From Nematopogon swammerdamellus (taxonomy: Eukaryota > Arthropoda > Insecta > Lepidoptera > Adelidae): a stretch of DNA of 64,000 nucleotides. Shown here in pieces: positions 1 through 9,478 of this stretch. Location of the stretch: the NCBI GenBank assembly GCA_946902875.1, contig OX336355.1, positions 12,867,347 through 12,931,346 on the forward strand, read 5' to 3'. A program made the translations under genes and the position numbers. Under the pieces are notes generated by a model that worked only from the letters and a program-made list of their open reading frames with translations, had not been told where the DNA came from and made no database searches. Position 1 is the stretch's first letter, and each line of letters starts with the position of its first letter.

Positions 1-479
1 TATGTTACAATTATTACACCACTACAATTTTTGGTCTGGAGAATTGTGATATGTATAGGTAGTTTTTAAGGGCATGGGCAAATCTCCGGTAGTACTTTTT
101 TTTCACAGTGATTTTTAAAAAATTCATCAGTTTTAATGTAATCAGAACAAAAATTCACTGAAAGGGCTATAGAAACAGTACAGTCTAGGAGTAACCTTAA
201 AACTATTCATTACGTACTAGCTACATGTCTCCTCTACTTCCATACCAATTTTCATTCGATTCTGTGGAATAGATATCTTACTAGAGCGGTTAATGTGACT
301 AAAATAGAGAAATTTCAAAAAAAGTAAAAAAAAATCATAACTTCTAAACTATTGATTTTCGCGGAACTAATGTTCTTTTTAAATGAGTCAACATGATGTC
401 CTCCATCAAAAAAAAATTTTTGGACTACTATAACTGGGTCATCCTGTATATATATTGGGATTTGTTGGAATGAGCGTAT
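1..479. other. AT-rich stretch without recognisable gene
   Basis: I see no coding signal, RNA gene or repeat that I can name here. The sequence is AT-rich, and short reading frames through it have no recognisable motif. Confidence 0.5.
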
Positions 480-623
480 TTCTTTTTTATGTAATCCGTT
501 ATGGGTGTCTGAGTTGGAGGGGACAAGGCGCATGCTCCGACCAGCCAATATCACCTCCGAGAAGGTAGGTTCCATACTGGAGACTTCCCTGGATTGCTGG
601 CTATACTGTACTAGAGGAGAACA
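480..623 (-). repeat. SINE-C tail fragment
   Basis: On the minus strand this holds the block CTAGTACAGTATAGCCAGCA, then a section with CTTCTCGGAGGTGATATTGG, and ends in a weak A-rich tail. The same block recurs near 8.43-8.57 kb and 15.3-15.5 kb, where it is the 3' half of a tRNA-headed SINE. The head and middle are missing here. A short open frame on the minus strand is only this repeat read through. Confidence 0.65.
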
Positions 624-1191
624 CTGCCGAGGCTTCTATAAATAAATGTTTTTAAATCAAACATTGCATTATTGAAAGAGTCACATCGTCACCTCGAGCG
701 AATCGTATGAATCCCAGCCATTTATATCCCAGCACTGGACTGAAAACCCCACCTACCTATTTTTATAGAGAGTTCTCACCTACGGGACAAGTTAACCCCT
801 TCCCATCCTTTTAATTCCATCGCTGGAGGATACTTCTGCAACACCGCCCGCCCCCGCGGGCAGTGTGGGGCTAATCAATCGATCAGGGCTATTGAAGTGT
901 GTTTGTTGAGCCATTAAATGCCAAACGCAATCTGTAGCGCTGCTGTGTCCAACTAGGAGTTCTGCACACACTGCGAGTGTGCACAACGCCACTGCATCCC
1001 GTCTTGTTAAACTACACGAAAGTACAGCATGAGGTGAAACGTTTCAATAGATCTTTGTTCGGTTTCTGTTGAGGTTTGTTTTGAGCATTTTGGACTGTCG
1101 ATTTTGAAGCAAGCTCTATACGCGTTAGGCGTCAAATATAGCACCCAAGATTGGGTTTCATGGCTGGCCAAAAATATTTGTCTCCTAAGAA
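624..1191. other. non-coding stretch with a small GC-rich pocket
   Basis: No gene is recognisable. Around 845-862 there is a small C/G-rich pocket that could fold on itself. The rest is unremarkable AT-rich sequence. Confidence 0.4.
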
Positions 1192-1277
1192 GATGTTTAA
1201 AGAAGTATGAACAATTTTAAAACCAATGAGATGTTTAAAGAAATATGAACCAATGAGATGTTTAAAGAAATATGAAC
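1192..1277 (+). repeat. short tandem repeat, about three units
   Basis: The phrase GATGTTTAAAGAAATATGAAC occurs about three times in a row. The first unit is slightly divergent and longer, and the later two are close copies about 27 bp apart. It lies just upstream of a LINE fragment and has no coding meaning. Confidence 0.8.
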
Positions 1278-1334
1278 AAATATTTAAAAAAAGTTTTACT
1301 ATTTTATATACATTGTGTAAAACTACGCGTACTG

Positions 1335-1612
1335 GGCAGGGGATGCACCTCTATTCAATCGACCTACCACGGATGCGCCAACCGGTTCTGTAAGTCTTTT
1401 ATTCACAGAACCGGGAAAATGTGGAAAGCACTCCCTGCCCATCTATTTCCTCCCAAGTACAGCCTGGGGTTTTTCAAAAGGGGCGTGAAAAGGCTCCTGT
1501 CAGGCCGGCATGACATTCGGAATCCCCGTGCATCACAGAATGTCTATGGGCATCGTTAGACACCTACTTGTAGGTGAAACGATGCCACATGTCGCGCTAT
1601 CGATAAAAAAAT
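1335..1612 (+). pseudogene. LINE reverse transcriptase C-terminus (Jockey/CR1-like) with 3' end
   Basis: The open frame ends at 1559 and carries the block MWKALPAHLFPPKYSLGFFK followed by RGVKRLLSGRH. This is the extreme C-terminal tail of insect Jockey/CR1-type LINE reverse transcriptases (RTs), where a W-x-x-LP motif precedes a short basic helix. The catalytic RT core is absent, so this is a 5'-truncated dead copy. After the stop the 3' UTR includes GATGCCACATGTCGCGCT and then an A-rich run. Related copies lie on the minus strand at about 10.0, 13.4 and 29.2-29.6 kb. The clade assignment is from memory of the tail motif. Confidence 0.75.
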
Positions 1613-2390
1613 AGCTGTTTGAATTTGAGAAACGAAAGTACAATAGGAAAATAAAACATGAATACTAGTACGGTAAATAATATTATAATAAAATGTAATT
1701 TTTAAATAATACCTTTACTTATGGAATGCAAATACTTTTTTTTCCATTCATAAATATTTTTTTGTACCATTCGGCAACCCACAAACTTTCAAATATAAAA
1801 AAATATAACAAGTATTACAAAATGTCAAAACAAATCAAAACTCAAAATCACCAATGTTCAACTCTCTCTGTTCAACCGCTACATCGATACGGCGCATTAC
1901 GTTAGCCGGCCGCACTACACAGGCAGACAATGCAATTCACTTGCAAGCAAGCAAACATGAAGATAATTATTATTGATTGCGAATTAACCCTGCTATCCCC
2001 TCGGCAGTGAGTGCAAGAGAGATAGCTGTATATGAACGTAGGTATGTGGGAGGGAAAGGGAAATACATCGAGGGGCGGTAGGGTGGTATGGGTCATAATC
2101 CTGTCGTATTGTATTGCAGTGTGTGTGGGTGTGTCGAAGAATTTAAAAATACGGAACTGCCGTCGTATGTGGCATGACATTTTACTTCAGCTGCAATACA
2201 ATCCACATGCACACCATTCACATAGGGGCGTGTTAGTATAGATTAAGGTGGTCTACATACAAGTGTTACAGAGATATTATCGAAATTATAAAATTATATA
2301 ATTGCATTTTTTAAACCGCCCCGGCAGCGGCACGCGTGGCTTTGCCCAAAAGTCCGAAGAAAGATTAAACACAGGCAATAACAGCACTCC
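1613..2390. other. AT-rich non-coding stretch
   Basis: No supported gene. Short frames occur on both strands of the same DNA around 1.9-2.24 kb without recognisable domains. They look like chance frames. Confidence 0.45.
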
Positions 2391-2703
2391 TAGAACGATA
2401 AAAAAGGTATGGACCCCGAACCCTAGTCTCGCCGGCGTAACACGATATAAGTAAAAGCATACTTGTTTCATTGGACGGTCGCGCGATGGCCCGTCAGTCT
2501 GTCATCGGCCGCGTTCGCAAAAACCTGTTTAAAATGCCCGCAAGCTCTGTGTTTACGTGTAAAAACACTACAGCCAAGTTTAGTGTGCACAATAGTGGAA
2601 TATCTTGTCATCGGTAAGTACACTCTACTCCCCGCAACTCGGCGACGCTAGTTCTCATACGAGCATTTGACAGTCCGGCGTCCATACCTTTTTTATCGTT
2701 CTA
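2391..2703. mobile_element. inverted-repeat-bounded segment around a THAP exon remnant
   Basis: A 28-bp arm starting TAGAACGATAAAAAAGG (2391-2418) is repeated in inverted orientation at 2676-2703 with one mismatch (27 of 28). The 257-bp interior holds a CpG-rich stretch and a THAP-like first exon. I do not see a clean target-site duplication. It may be a small terminal-inverted-repeat element that captured the exon, or a foldback formed by rearrangement. Confidence 0.55.
2534..2613 (+). pseudogene. THAP-domain first exon remnant with splice donor
   Basis: From the ATG the frame encodes 26 residues plus a split Arg codon: MP at 1-2, CKN at 9-11 and GISCHR at 22-27. The next bases are GTAAGT, a perfect splice donor in phase 2. 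THAP domains (zinc-coordinating DNA-binding domains of the C2CH type) begin with M-x-x-x-C, a second Cys followed by KN, and a G-[IV]-[ST]-F-H-[RK]-F-P block that is often cut by an intron just there. Here the first Cys appears as Ser and the Phe as Cys, so the domain looks decayed. A second, independent copy lies at 32.1 kb. It could derive from a host THAP gene or a THAP-encoding transposon such as a P-like element. Confidence 0.6.
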
Positions 2704-2950
2704 GTACCACTCCTTGCGAAGCTACGCTCAGAGCGGCGCCATGCCAGCTAAAAGGGGGACAAAAATTTCGTCGTATAATTTGTTTGTTAGGCCAAAGCAG
2801 GCACTATAACCAATTTGCGGCCCAGATTAGGTAGGTTCATAGGGAGAGCATTTCATATTTTCGTAAATTTTAATTTTAATTCATATCACCGCCGCACTGA
2901 ATGACCAATCATACACTACTCACGGATAAATGGCATTCAGTCCACCTACA
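2704..2950. other. no recognisable feature
   Basis: AT-rich sequence between the THAP remnant and a LINE end. Nothing is supported. Confidence 0.4.
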
Positions 2951-2952
2951 AG

Positions 2953-3040
2953 CAGGTCAGTCGGTCAGTCAGCGTGTATGCGTCTACTGCTGGGCATACG
3001 CATCTCCAATTTTCCTTCAGTCCTCCCGGCCGTCAGCGAG
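2953..3040 (-). pseudogene. RTE-type LINE 3' terminus
   Basis: On the minus strand the end of an RTE-like polyprotein is visible as a GE-x-Y-VQQ-x-type tail followed by a stop and a GACT-type repeat tail (GTCAGTCGGTCAGTCAGC on the plus strand). A longer copy of the same end is at 20.15-20.4 kb. Only about 25 codons survive, and it is abruptly joined to a SINE head on its left end. Confidence 0.6.
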
Positions 3041-3316
3041 ACCGCGCCCAGGTGTGCTTATGGTCACGAACGGTGGTCGTTCGATCGCACCAGTGAGCTG
3101 CCGATGCTGTCAGATGGTTTCATTCTGTACGGTGGTACCAACCCGAGCGGGTTGAACCCTACCACCTAGTAAGGTAAGAAGGGAAGGGACCTATAGTTTT
3201 ACGTGGAATCCGAACCACGGTCGAGCGGTCACCCATCCAAGTACTGACCGGCCCAAGTTGCTAACAATCAATAGCGACAGTCGACTGTCTGCACCGCTCA
3301 GCTATCGAGACTGAGT
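3039..3316 (-). repeat. SINE-A, mosaic head-half copy
   Basis: On the minus strand the order is A-box-like TAGCTGAGCGG, the self-complementary GACAGTCGACTGTC, the 5S-like block with CAGTACTTGGATGGGTGACC, a B-box-like GTGGTTCGGATTCC, then the middle section with GGTGGTAGGGTTCAACCC. The 3' tail is missing. The section at 3039-3105 is a second, diverged head fragment, so two copies have been joined. Confidence 0.75.
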
Positions 3317-3617
3317 TCGGTTACAATAAAAGATTACAATACGCCTCTTCTATTAATTTGAATTGTTCGGTGTGTTGTCAAAGTAGCAGTGCTAATTATG
3401 TCTATCAAAGTCGACGTAAGGCCCGGCGTACAGTACGAGGATTTAGGAGCCAGTACAGCGTGCTGGTCGAACAGTAAATCTTAGTTGACGTGTCTCTGAT
3501 TACATGGCACGTCTTATAGTGTGATTGATGGTAGGTATGTGACGGATAAGTATGTATGCAAAATGCATTATCTATAGTTACTGTAGGGTGTGGTATATAA
3601 ATGTTTCAAGCTAAACG

Positions 3618-3690
3618 AAAAAAAAACGGCCAAGTGCGAGTCGAACTCGCGCACCGAGGATTCTGTACCACCACGGAATTGGGCCGGTTT
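3618..3690 (+). repeat. repeat X terminus
   Basis: CGGCCAAGTGCGAGTCGAAC followed by TCGCGCACCGAGGATTCTGTAC is one end of repeat X, seen in the opposite orientation at about 51.4, 58.9 and 59.1 kb. Only this terminal piece remains. Confidence 0.65.
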
Positions 3691-3734
3691 TGAATAATTT
3701 GTTGTTTTACTTTGGAGAGTGTGCATAGTTCATT

Positions 3735-4040
3735 TCTAAATTGACGATTTTTAGAAATATTTTCTGTATGTATGTATGCTCCTCCATAACCGAATTGTTG
3801 CGCGCGCTAAAGTCAGTGAATGTCGATTTATGTGGGGCGGTCGTAATTTTTCCGCTCCCCTTGCAATGTTTTATGACCCTCGAAGAAAAATCGTGATAAC
3901 TCGTAGCCTATGATCAAACCGATATGCCAAAATGGATTCGTGAAAACTAAATTTAAATCGGTTCAGCCTTTTTCATCCGTCGGGCATAAACAGACACACA
4001 GACAAACCAACAGACATACATACATACAGACATACACACG
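3735..4040. repeat. dispersed repeat with ACAGAC microsatellite
   Basis: The phrase GACGATTTTTAGAAATATTT and the nearby CTCCATAACC recur near 41.46 kb and 60.8 kb, so this is a dispersed repeat. Its right side carries ATCGGTTCAGCC and an imperfect ACAGACATAC run. A minus-strand frame covering it encodes only the microsatellite and low-complexity Arg/Gly. Confidence 0.5.
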
Positions 4041-4490
4041 TTGATTTTATAACAGTTAGCAGTTATAGTGATCTGTGTAGTGATGTGACGTATCGATGTC
4101 TGTATATCGATAGTATATCCTTTGTTCACCGTACGCCCCGCTCCTCCGCCGCCGCTCCGCCGCACCGGTGAACAGAATTACACGACCCTATTAGTGTGCG
4201 ATGAAAGCGGTAGTGAGGTAAAATGTTCAAACGTTTATATTTCGATAATTATTTAGAAACTAAATAAAACCGTAAAAAAAAGAATATGTTTTATTAGAGA
4301 ACGGTGAATTATGTCTATTAAAGAATAATGAATTCCCAATTCGAACATTACCGTGGGAATTTTTTTTTACATAAAAATGTGCATATACTGCATAATATGA
4401 ATGTGAAATGAGAATACATAATATATAAACAATAAAAACATTACTAATTACTACAATAACTATCTTTTCTAATCTAAAATACTTTTACCC
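4041..4490. other. no recognisable feature
   Basis: AT-rich sequence with a short GC-rich CTCCGCCGCCGC-type run near 4.14 kb. No gene is supported. Confidence 0.4.
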
Positions 4491-4530
4491 AGGGGTTTTC
4501 AACCGTTGTGCCGTGGAACTGTTACAGTGT
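4491..4530 (+). mobile_element. possible hAT-type terminal repeat
   Basis: CAGGGGTTTTCAACCGTTGT matches the CAGGGGT-start terminal repeats of hAT elements. A related inverted end lies at about 51.8 kb. No partner end or 8-bp duplication could be found locally. Confidence 0.4.
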
Positions 4531-4599
4531 GTTTAATACCTTCCTGAAGACAAATTATGTACCTACTAAAAAGTTAAAATAAATTAAACTCTAATTATT

Positions 4600-4785
4600 G
4601 GTTTGTGGCATTCGCCGTCGGAACCTTCGGCCCCTGGTCGGAGCTTTTGCCCACGAGATAGGGTCGAGGAGTGCGCCCGCTACAGGTCACCCATCATGCT
4701 TTGCCTACTTCCGGCAAAGGTGCCAGGCAATACAGAGGGGGAACGCGCAAAACCGCTTAACGAAAATGTATATTTTAGGTTAGTT
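4600..4785 (+). pseudogene. LINE C-terminal fragment (RQR..AIQRGNA)
   Basis: The frame contains CFAYFRQRCQAIQRGNAQN. The Q-R-x-x-x-AIQ-[RQ]-GNA block is also seen at the C-terminus of the RLE-type LINE fragment at 21.7 kb. Only the last section remains, and it runs into the poly-T side of a SINE-A copy. Confidence 0.45.
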
Positions 4786-4788
4786 TTA

Positions 4789-5038
4789 GGTTTTTTTTTA
4801 TGGAAACTGACACGGTTGGCTACATGGCAATGGGGTGACATCACGGATGTTGTAGGTGACAACATCCGTGATGTCACCCCATAACACCGGGTGAACTTGG
4901 TGCCACGTCAGTGCTTCCCTTCGGTCGTGCCGGCTACACTGAACTGGACGGAAAACACAAACTATTTACATAGCCGTTTCGACCGACCTTTCATTCAGTG
5001 CGGTGGTACCAACCCGGGCGGGTTAAACCGTACCACCT
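4789..5038 (-). repeat. SINE-A, tail and body with internal inverted duplication
   Basis: Minus-strand copy from the A-rich tail through the conserved CACGGATGTTGTAGGTGA box to the middle section with GGTTGGTACCACC. The head is replaced by a fragment of repeat B on the right. Unlike all other copies it carries a perfect inverted duplication near the tail (described separately). Confidence 0.85.
4832..4880. repeat. perfect 21-bp hairpin inside SINE-A
   Basis: Arms at 4832-4852 and 4860-4880 are exact inverted copies (GGGGTGACATCACGGATGTTG and its complement) around a 7-base loop. In other SINE-A copies this box occurs once, so this is a local inverted duplication. Confidence 0.95.
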
Positions 5039-5062
5039 AGTAATATAAGAAAGGAGTCATAT

Positions 5063-5140
5063 CCCTTAGTCGCCTTTTACGACATACACGGGGTGAGATG
5101 CAGTGGGGCTATTGTTTTAAAGTACCGGCCCCACACGGTA
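5063..5140 (-). repeat. repeat B fragment (5' end box)
   Basis: TCGCCTTTTACGACATACAC then GGGGTGAGATGCAGTGGGGC and a GGCCCCACACGGTA end match the start of repeat B copies at 24.2, 26.2 and 48.6 kb. It is fused to a SINE-A middle section at about 5.04 kb. Confidence 0.75.
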
Positions 5141-5397
5141 CAAACAGGTTGGTTTTAGTTTTAATTTTCTATTTATTATCTATAAGTTATTTTTGTTATT
5201 TTGATTAAATTATTTTGTTTAATAAAAATCTTGGGGACCGTTTGTTTTGTGTCATGCATGAGAGATGAATTTATTTATTCAAGAGCGAAAACATAATAGA
5301 CAATTAACTAAAAACTATAATATATAAATAATCTCGTTTAATCTGTAAATAAATATCTGTAAACCTGTTTAATAAAATGTATTGAATGATTCTCCTC

Positions 5398-5453
5398 CTT
5401 GTCCTATCTCTTAGTCGCTTTTTACGACATGCAAGGGCCGGGGAGAGATGCAG
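5398..5453 (-). repeat. repeat B fragment
   Basis: A short diverged piece of the same TCGC-TTTTACGACATGCA box as in the other B copies. Confidence 0.55.
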
Positions 5454-5454
5454 A

Positions 5455-5895
5455 ATCCAGAAAAATATAAACAACTAACTACCTTTCTATAGTATTACTA
5501 ATATTATACATAGGAGTTAGGTATATGCTAGGGAAGACTCCATAATATTAATAAAATGTTAAATGTGAAATATCGACATATCGATCGAAGGCCTGACCCA
5601 GCAGAATATCGACGTCTCCGTAAACGTCTTATATCGGCATGCAAGCGAGCATTACGGCCGACCTCGGTCAGTAGCTAAGGCCATGTTAAACTGTCAATTA
5701 CCTACTCTCGAATGCACTTGCGTGGGGCTAACACAGCATAATAGATTGTACGGGAGCCAAGTTGATGGTGAGTGGTGTAAGCTTGGGTTATCTGGGAAGT
5801 CCAGTCTAGAAGTTAAAGTAGGCATCTACATCATATCTATAGACTGGCCCTACCCATGCATCATTCCCGAAAAAGTATGTTCTCGACCAAAGAAT
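5455..5895. other. no recognisable feature
   Basis: A short plus-strand frame spans 5.68-5.90 kb but shows no domain or repeat relation that I can recognise. I treat the stretch as non-coding. Confidence 0.35.
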
Positions 5896-6285
5896 CTTTA
5901 AGTTAACGATATTCTTCTCGACGAAAGTAACTAAGGGCGAGGCCCAAGGCCGAGCTACGTTCATGTAAACAATAAACCTTCTCGAAGAAAGTAAGTAACT
6001 TAGGACGAGTTAACGATATTATTATCGATGAAAGTAAGTAAATAAGGGCAAGGCCGAAGGCCGAGCTGCGTTTAGGTAAACGATAAACCTCTCCCGCCCT
6101 CCGGGCCTAACTTTTAATGAGTTGCTATCTTAGATAGAATATATAATATTGTGTACGCGAACGCACGTGCGTCGGCGTTCGGCAGGGCATTAACTTACTT
6201 TATTTGAGATGAATTATCATTTACTTTAACGCAGCTCGGCCTTCGGCCTCGCCCTAAGTTACTTCGTTTGAAAAAGTATATGGTT
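5896..6285. repeat. repeat M foldback, truncated copy
   Basis: Two forward units with GGGCGAGGCC-AAGGCCGAGCT and a GATAAACC spacer are followed by a centre (CTTTTAATGAGTTGCTATCT) and one inverted unit (GCAGCTCGGCCTTCGGCCTC). The same centre is in the copy at 17.4-18.2 kb. The Helitron-like caps seen on other copies are missing. Confidence 0.8.
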
Positions 6286-6663
6286 TACCTAATATAAAGA
6301 ATAAAGTTATGTTATGTGCAAGAGTGACAGTGACAAACGGTGTTGCTTATTTCTACTTTGAATTTTGTCGCGTGTTCAGCTGAAGTATACAATATCGAAT
6401 ACCGACCGAAATCGCGCCCCGAGCGTTGCGCGCGGCTTATAGGAATTAGTGTAAACTGTGTGCTTGTGTGTGTAACTCACCTATCGTATCGTATCCGTAA
6501 ATACGCGAATTCTTAGAATGATATGGCTTTTAATGCGATCGGTTGAATGTATTCATGATCACAATATCGCATTTTAAGGCAAGAGCACTTGTTGTTGTCG
6601 GTAAGACAATTAACATGGTTCATCGCGCTATACCGTTTCTAATACGTTTAGTTCGGTGGGAGT
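6286..6663. other. no recognisable feature
   Basis: Mostly non-repetitive AT-rich sequence. Nothing is supported. Confidence 0.35.
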
Positions 6664-6666
6664 AGG

Positions 6667-6828
6667 TAAAGTACGCGGCAGTAAATAATGCACATCGGAC
6701 TTTAGAAAGAGACAATCCGGTTGTAGAGCGTCGTCTCAGTCGCACTAACTCAGGGACAACGCTCTACAACCGAATGTCTCTTTCTAAAGACCGATATGGA
6801 TTATTTACTGCCAAGCCGCGTACTGTAC
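6667..6828. mobile_element. foldback element, about 65-bp arms
   Basis: The left arm (6667-6730) and right arm (6758-6828) are near-exact inverted copies, with TTAGAAAGAGAC and GTTGTAGAGCGT readable in both. The loop is about 27 bases. Small indels separate the arms. It could be a MITE or a locus making hairpin RNA, and no target duplication is obvious. Confidence 0.85.
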
Positions 6829-7515
6829 AGACTTCGACGACGATGGAAGATTGCCCTAGCTAGATAGACGATATTAATTGTTTGTATGCAAGATCCTCGT
6901 AGTATCTAATTATTTTATTATTTAATCTAAGCTTCGGCTTTCCATACAAACGTAAGCTAACAATCACGTCATCACGATCACGATTAAAAAAAAAATGTTT
7001 TATGTACGTAATTTTATCGAAATAGTATAATGGTTAAACAAACAATTTGGTTTGATTAACTTAATATTAAAATTTCTTCCTACAGGCACACGGATCTTGA
7101 GTGGAAAAGTCATTCTTGAAACTTGGGCAGAAGCAAATAGGTATAACAAAAAATATATTACACAAAAATCGATATTGGGGTTTTATTAAAGTCGATATTG
7201 AGGTTTTATTAAAGACTAACATCCCTACAGAGGGCAATAGAGGCGGACTCAGCCGCGTGTGGCTAAGCGATGTTAAACTAACAATTACCGGTCCCGGAAT
7301 ATATCCATCCATCGAAACATCCATAGCTGCCCACTCCCCCCTCATAGGACTGCGTCCTCACCGTTGGTCAATCACCAATCACCGTAAAGAAAAATGATCA
7401 CAATATGTTCTGGTCATACCAAAAAACCAGGCCATATCGATTTGTGATAATAAGTTGGTCTTATTAAGGACCATTTATTTTCATAATATATAAAATAGTA
7501 ATACTACTAAAGAAT
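6829..7515. other. no recognisable gene
   Basis: Frames on both strands at 7.07-7.40 kb overlap each other and show no family motif. A short local repeat (GATATTGGGGTTTTATTAAA and GATATTGAGGTTTTATTAAA) sits at 7.17-7.22 kb. Confidence 0.4.
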
Positions 7516-7516
7516 T

Positions 7517-7630
7517 AAAACCTACCTAACAAACATTAAAATAACTATCAAAAGGGGCGTTTTCAAATGTTCCTAGAACACTTGCGGTATTACCAACCAG
7601 TGAAATCAGGTTTGGCTTGCAATATCACCT
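7517..7630 (-). pseudogene. RLE-type LINE 3' end fragment
   Basis: On the minus strand AATACCGCAAGTGTTCTAGG and TTTGATAGTTATTTTAATGT match the C-terminus and 3' UTR of the LINE fragment at 21.7-21.8 kb. Only about 110 bp remain. Confidence 0.65.
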
Positions 7631-7670
7631 GCTACACCAATTAAGCAGAAGCCACTCACTTAATAATAAT

Positions 7671-7990
7671 AGCCCCACACCTACTTAAATATAATAGCCC
7701 ACTGCATCTCTCCTCGTGCATGTCGTAGGAGGCGACTAAGCGATAAGGACGAGATGTCGTGCTAATGGGCGAAAGCTAGCCATCTCTCACCTTGGCACGG
7801 TCCTTCTACCGAGTCATGCATCAGATGGGTCTTCGTGCCTTAATTTCTACTATAATAGTAATCTTGTCCGAATACTGCGAAACGTGGTGGTCAGTTGTGC
7901 TCTAACTTACCGTAGTCCTACTAGCATAAAATCGATTACTCTGCTTACCTCAATTGCAGGGATACAGCGTCTGCTATGTATGTATGTATG
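7671..7990 (+). repeat. repeat B, near full-length
   Basis: This starts at a GCCCCACAC box, then GGAGGCGACTAAGCGATAAG, CTCACCTTGGCACGGTCC, a GTCATGCATCAG box, the paired-stem section and a (TATG)n tail at 7.97-7.99 kb. The stem is degenerate compared with the other copies. Confidence 0.8.
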
Positions 7991-8132
7991 AAAGGCATCG
8001 AAAGGCAGTCGAAACGACTATGAATAATCGTTTCAACTGCATTTCAGTGCGGGCGTACCAATTCGAATGGTTTAAGGGAAGTACGGGAAGGGAAGGGATC
8101 AGAAGTTATACATTTAATGCAAACCATGAAGC

Positions 8133-8289
8133 TACAGATGTTTTATCTCACGAGCGCGGGTGAGCCACGCTTGTGTGTAAATGTGTAAATATACATGCAC
8201 AGCACACTGTCTTTGTCTGCGTAAGCTCGGGAGCGCTACCTGCGCTAACGCTACACACACAGGCGCGCTCGTGAGATAAAACATCTGTA
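8133..8289. mobile_element. short foldback element with 25-bp inverted ends
   Basis: TACAGATGTTTTATCTCACG is followed by AGCGCG at the left and appears inverted at 8264-8289. The interior is about 105 bp. TA dinucleotides lie at both tips, as in many Tc/mariner-type MITEs. Confidence 0.8.
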
Positions 8290-8324
8290 CTCGTGTTCGT
8301 GAAAGAAATGCACTGATGAAACTC

Positions 8325-8420
8325 GGAAAGAGAAAGTAAGTGGGGTTCGCCAATGGGTAACGAACCCACCGCTCTTTTATAAGCCGGGCAACACATTTAG
8401 CGCTTGGCCACAAGTAGTCT
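8325..8420 (-). repeat. tRNA-like SINE head fragment
   Basis: The minus strand reads TGGCCAAGCGCT then GGTGGGTTCGTTACCC, resembling degenerate A and B boxes of a tRNA-derived SINE. A related fragment is at 52.2-52.28 kb. It does not fold as a usable tRNA. Confidence 0.4.
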
Positions 8421-8424
8421 CTGG

Positions 8425-8568
8425 CCTCTAGTCCAGTATAGCCAGCAATCCAGGGAAGTCTCCGGTATGGCACGTACCTTCTCGGAGGTGATATTGGCTG
8501 GTCGGAGCATGTGCTTTGGCCCCTCCGACTCATCCACCCATACAGGATTACTTACATAAAAAAAACTG
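8425..8568 (+). repeat. SINE-C tail copy
   Basis: CTCTAGTCCAGTATAGCCAG through TTCTCGGAGGTGATATTGGC to a CTTACATAAAAAAAA tail. It matches the 3' half of the SINE-C copy at 15.1-15.5 kb and the minus-strand piece at 0.5 kb. Confidence 0.8.
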
Positions 8569-8586
8569 CGCATAGGTTAGTTTAAA

Positions 8587-8817
8587 AAAAAAAAATTATG
8601 GAAACTGACACGTTTGGCTACATCACCTACAACATCCGTGATGTCAGCCCATACCATGTCACACCGGGTGAACTAGGTGCGATGTCAGTGCTTCCTATCG
8701 GTCGTACCGGCTACACTGAACTGGACGGAAAACACAAACTATTTACATAGCCGTTCCGACCGATGTTTCATTCAGTGCGCTGGCACCAACCAGGGCGGGT
8801 TGAACCCTACCACCTAG
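8587..8817 (-). repeat. SINE-A, tail to middle section
   Basis: Poly-T (A tail on the minus strand), the TGTCAGTTTCCATAA end box, the GTAGGTGATGTAGCC box, the TCCAGTTCAGTGTAGCCGG box and the GGTTGGTGCCAGC hairpin side are all present. The tRNA/5S head is missing. Confidence 0.85.
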
Positions 8818-9119
8818 TTTACGTTAAGTTTACTTATAATTAAACCATACACCGGACACATTACTATAATGCTATTGTTCTCGTCGATGCTATAAGGTTT
8901 TAACGAGTCTGTACTGCTGTGGGGGTAATCGTTACATTTGTGCTGCTTTTACCAGGCTACCTTTTTTCGAAAATCGTTTGAAAGATTAATTCGTAAGCCG
9001 GAGTTGATATGTTACACAATAGTTTGATCGTAGGTGGGTAAGAGAAGAGGGGCCTACAGTAGTACATCGTCGCAGAGAAACTGTACATACAGCCTTTTGT
9101 TGTTGACATTAGTTATTTG
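8818..9119. other. no recognisable feature
   Basis: AT-rich spacer before a LINE end. Nothing is supported. Confidence 0.35.
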
Positions 9120-9478
9120 AGGACGCATCGTTTCTCAAAATCTTTCCTCTCACGCATCGCTGTGGTGTGGAATTGTCTACCGACGACTGTGTTCCTCGAT
9201 ATTTTCAACCTGCGAGTCTTCAAACGTCTTATTAACAAGCTGGACCTGGTCCCTTGCCTGTAGTTACAAAGTTCCACCTAGGACCGATTGCACAACCTTC
9301 GGCTAAAATAGTTGTTGTTTATTGTTTATTTAACATCTATTGGCAGTACACTCAGATTTGTCATATTTACATTGTAAAATATCCGGTTTACGAATTAATC
9401 TTCCATATATGATGATGTATTGTTTAATTCTGTAATATCTGTATATATTCATGTAAAAATTAAAAATAAATAAATTAT
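9120..9478 (+). pseudogene. LINE RT C-terminus with 3' UTR
   Basis: The frame ending at 9263 reads FSKSFLSRIAVVWNCLPTTV then FLDIFNLRVFKRLINKL and a stop. The F-S-x-S-F, W-N-x-LP and F-K-x-x-x motifs are those of insect LINE RT C-termini. The 3' UTR that follows contains TTGTTTATTTAACATCTATT and CAGATTTGTCATA, words that recur at 33.8 kb and 47.95 kb, and ends in an AAATAAATAAATTA tail. It is a 5'-truncated copy distinct from the 1.4-kb family. Confidence 0.75.

Noticed and set aside
7067..7397. 92- and 98-codon frames on opposite strands
   Set aside because: They are shadows of each other with no motif and no relation to any family I know.
8132..8533. 133-codon minus-strand frame
   Set aside because: It runs across a foldback element, a tRNA-like fragment and a SINE-C tail, with no domain.
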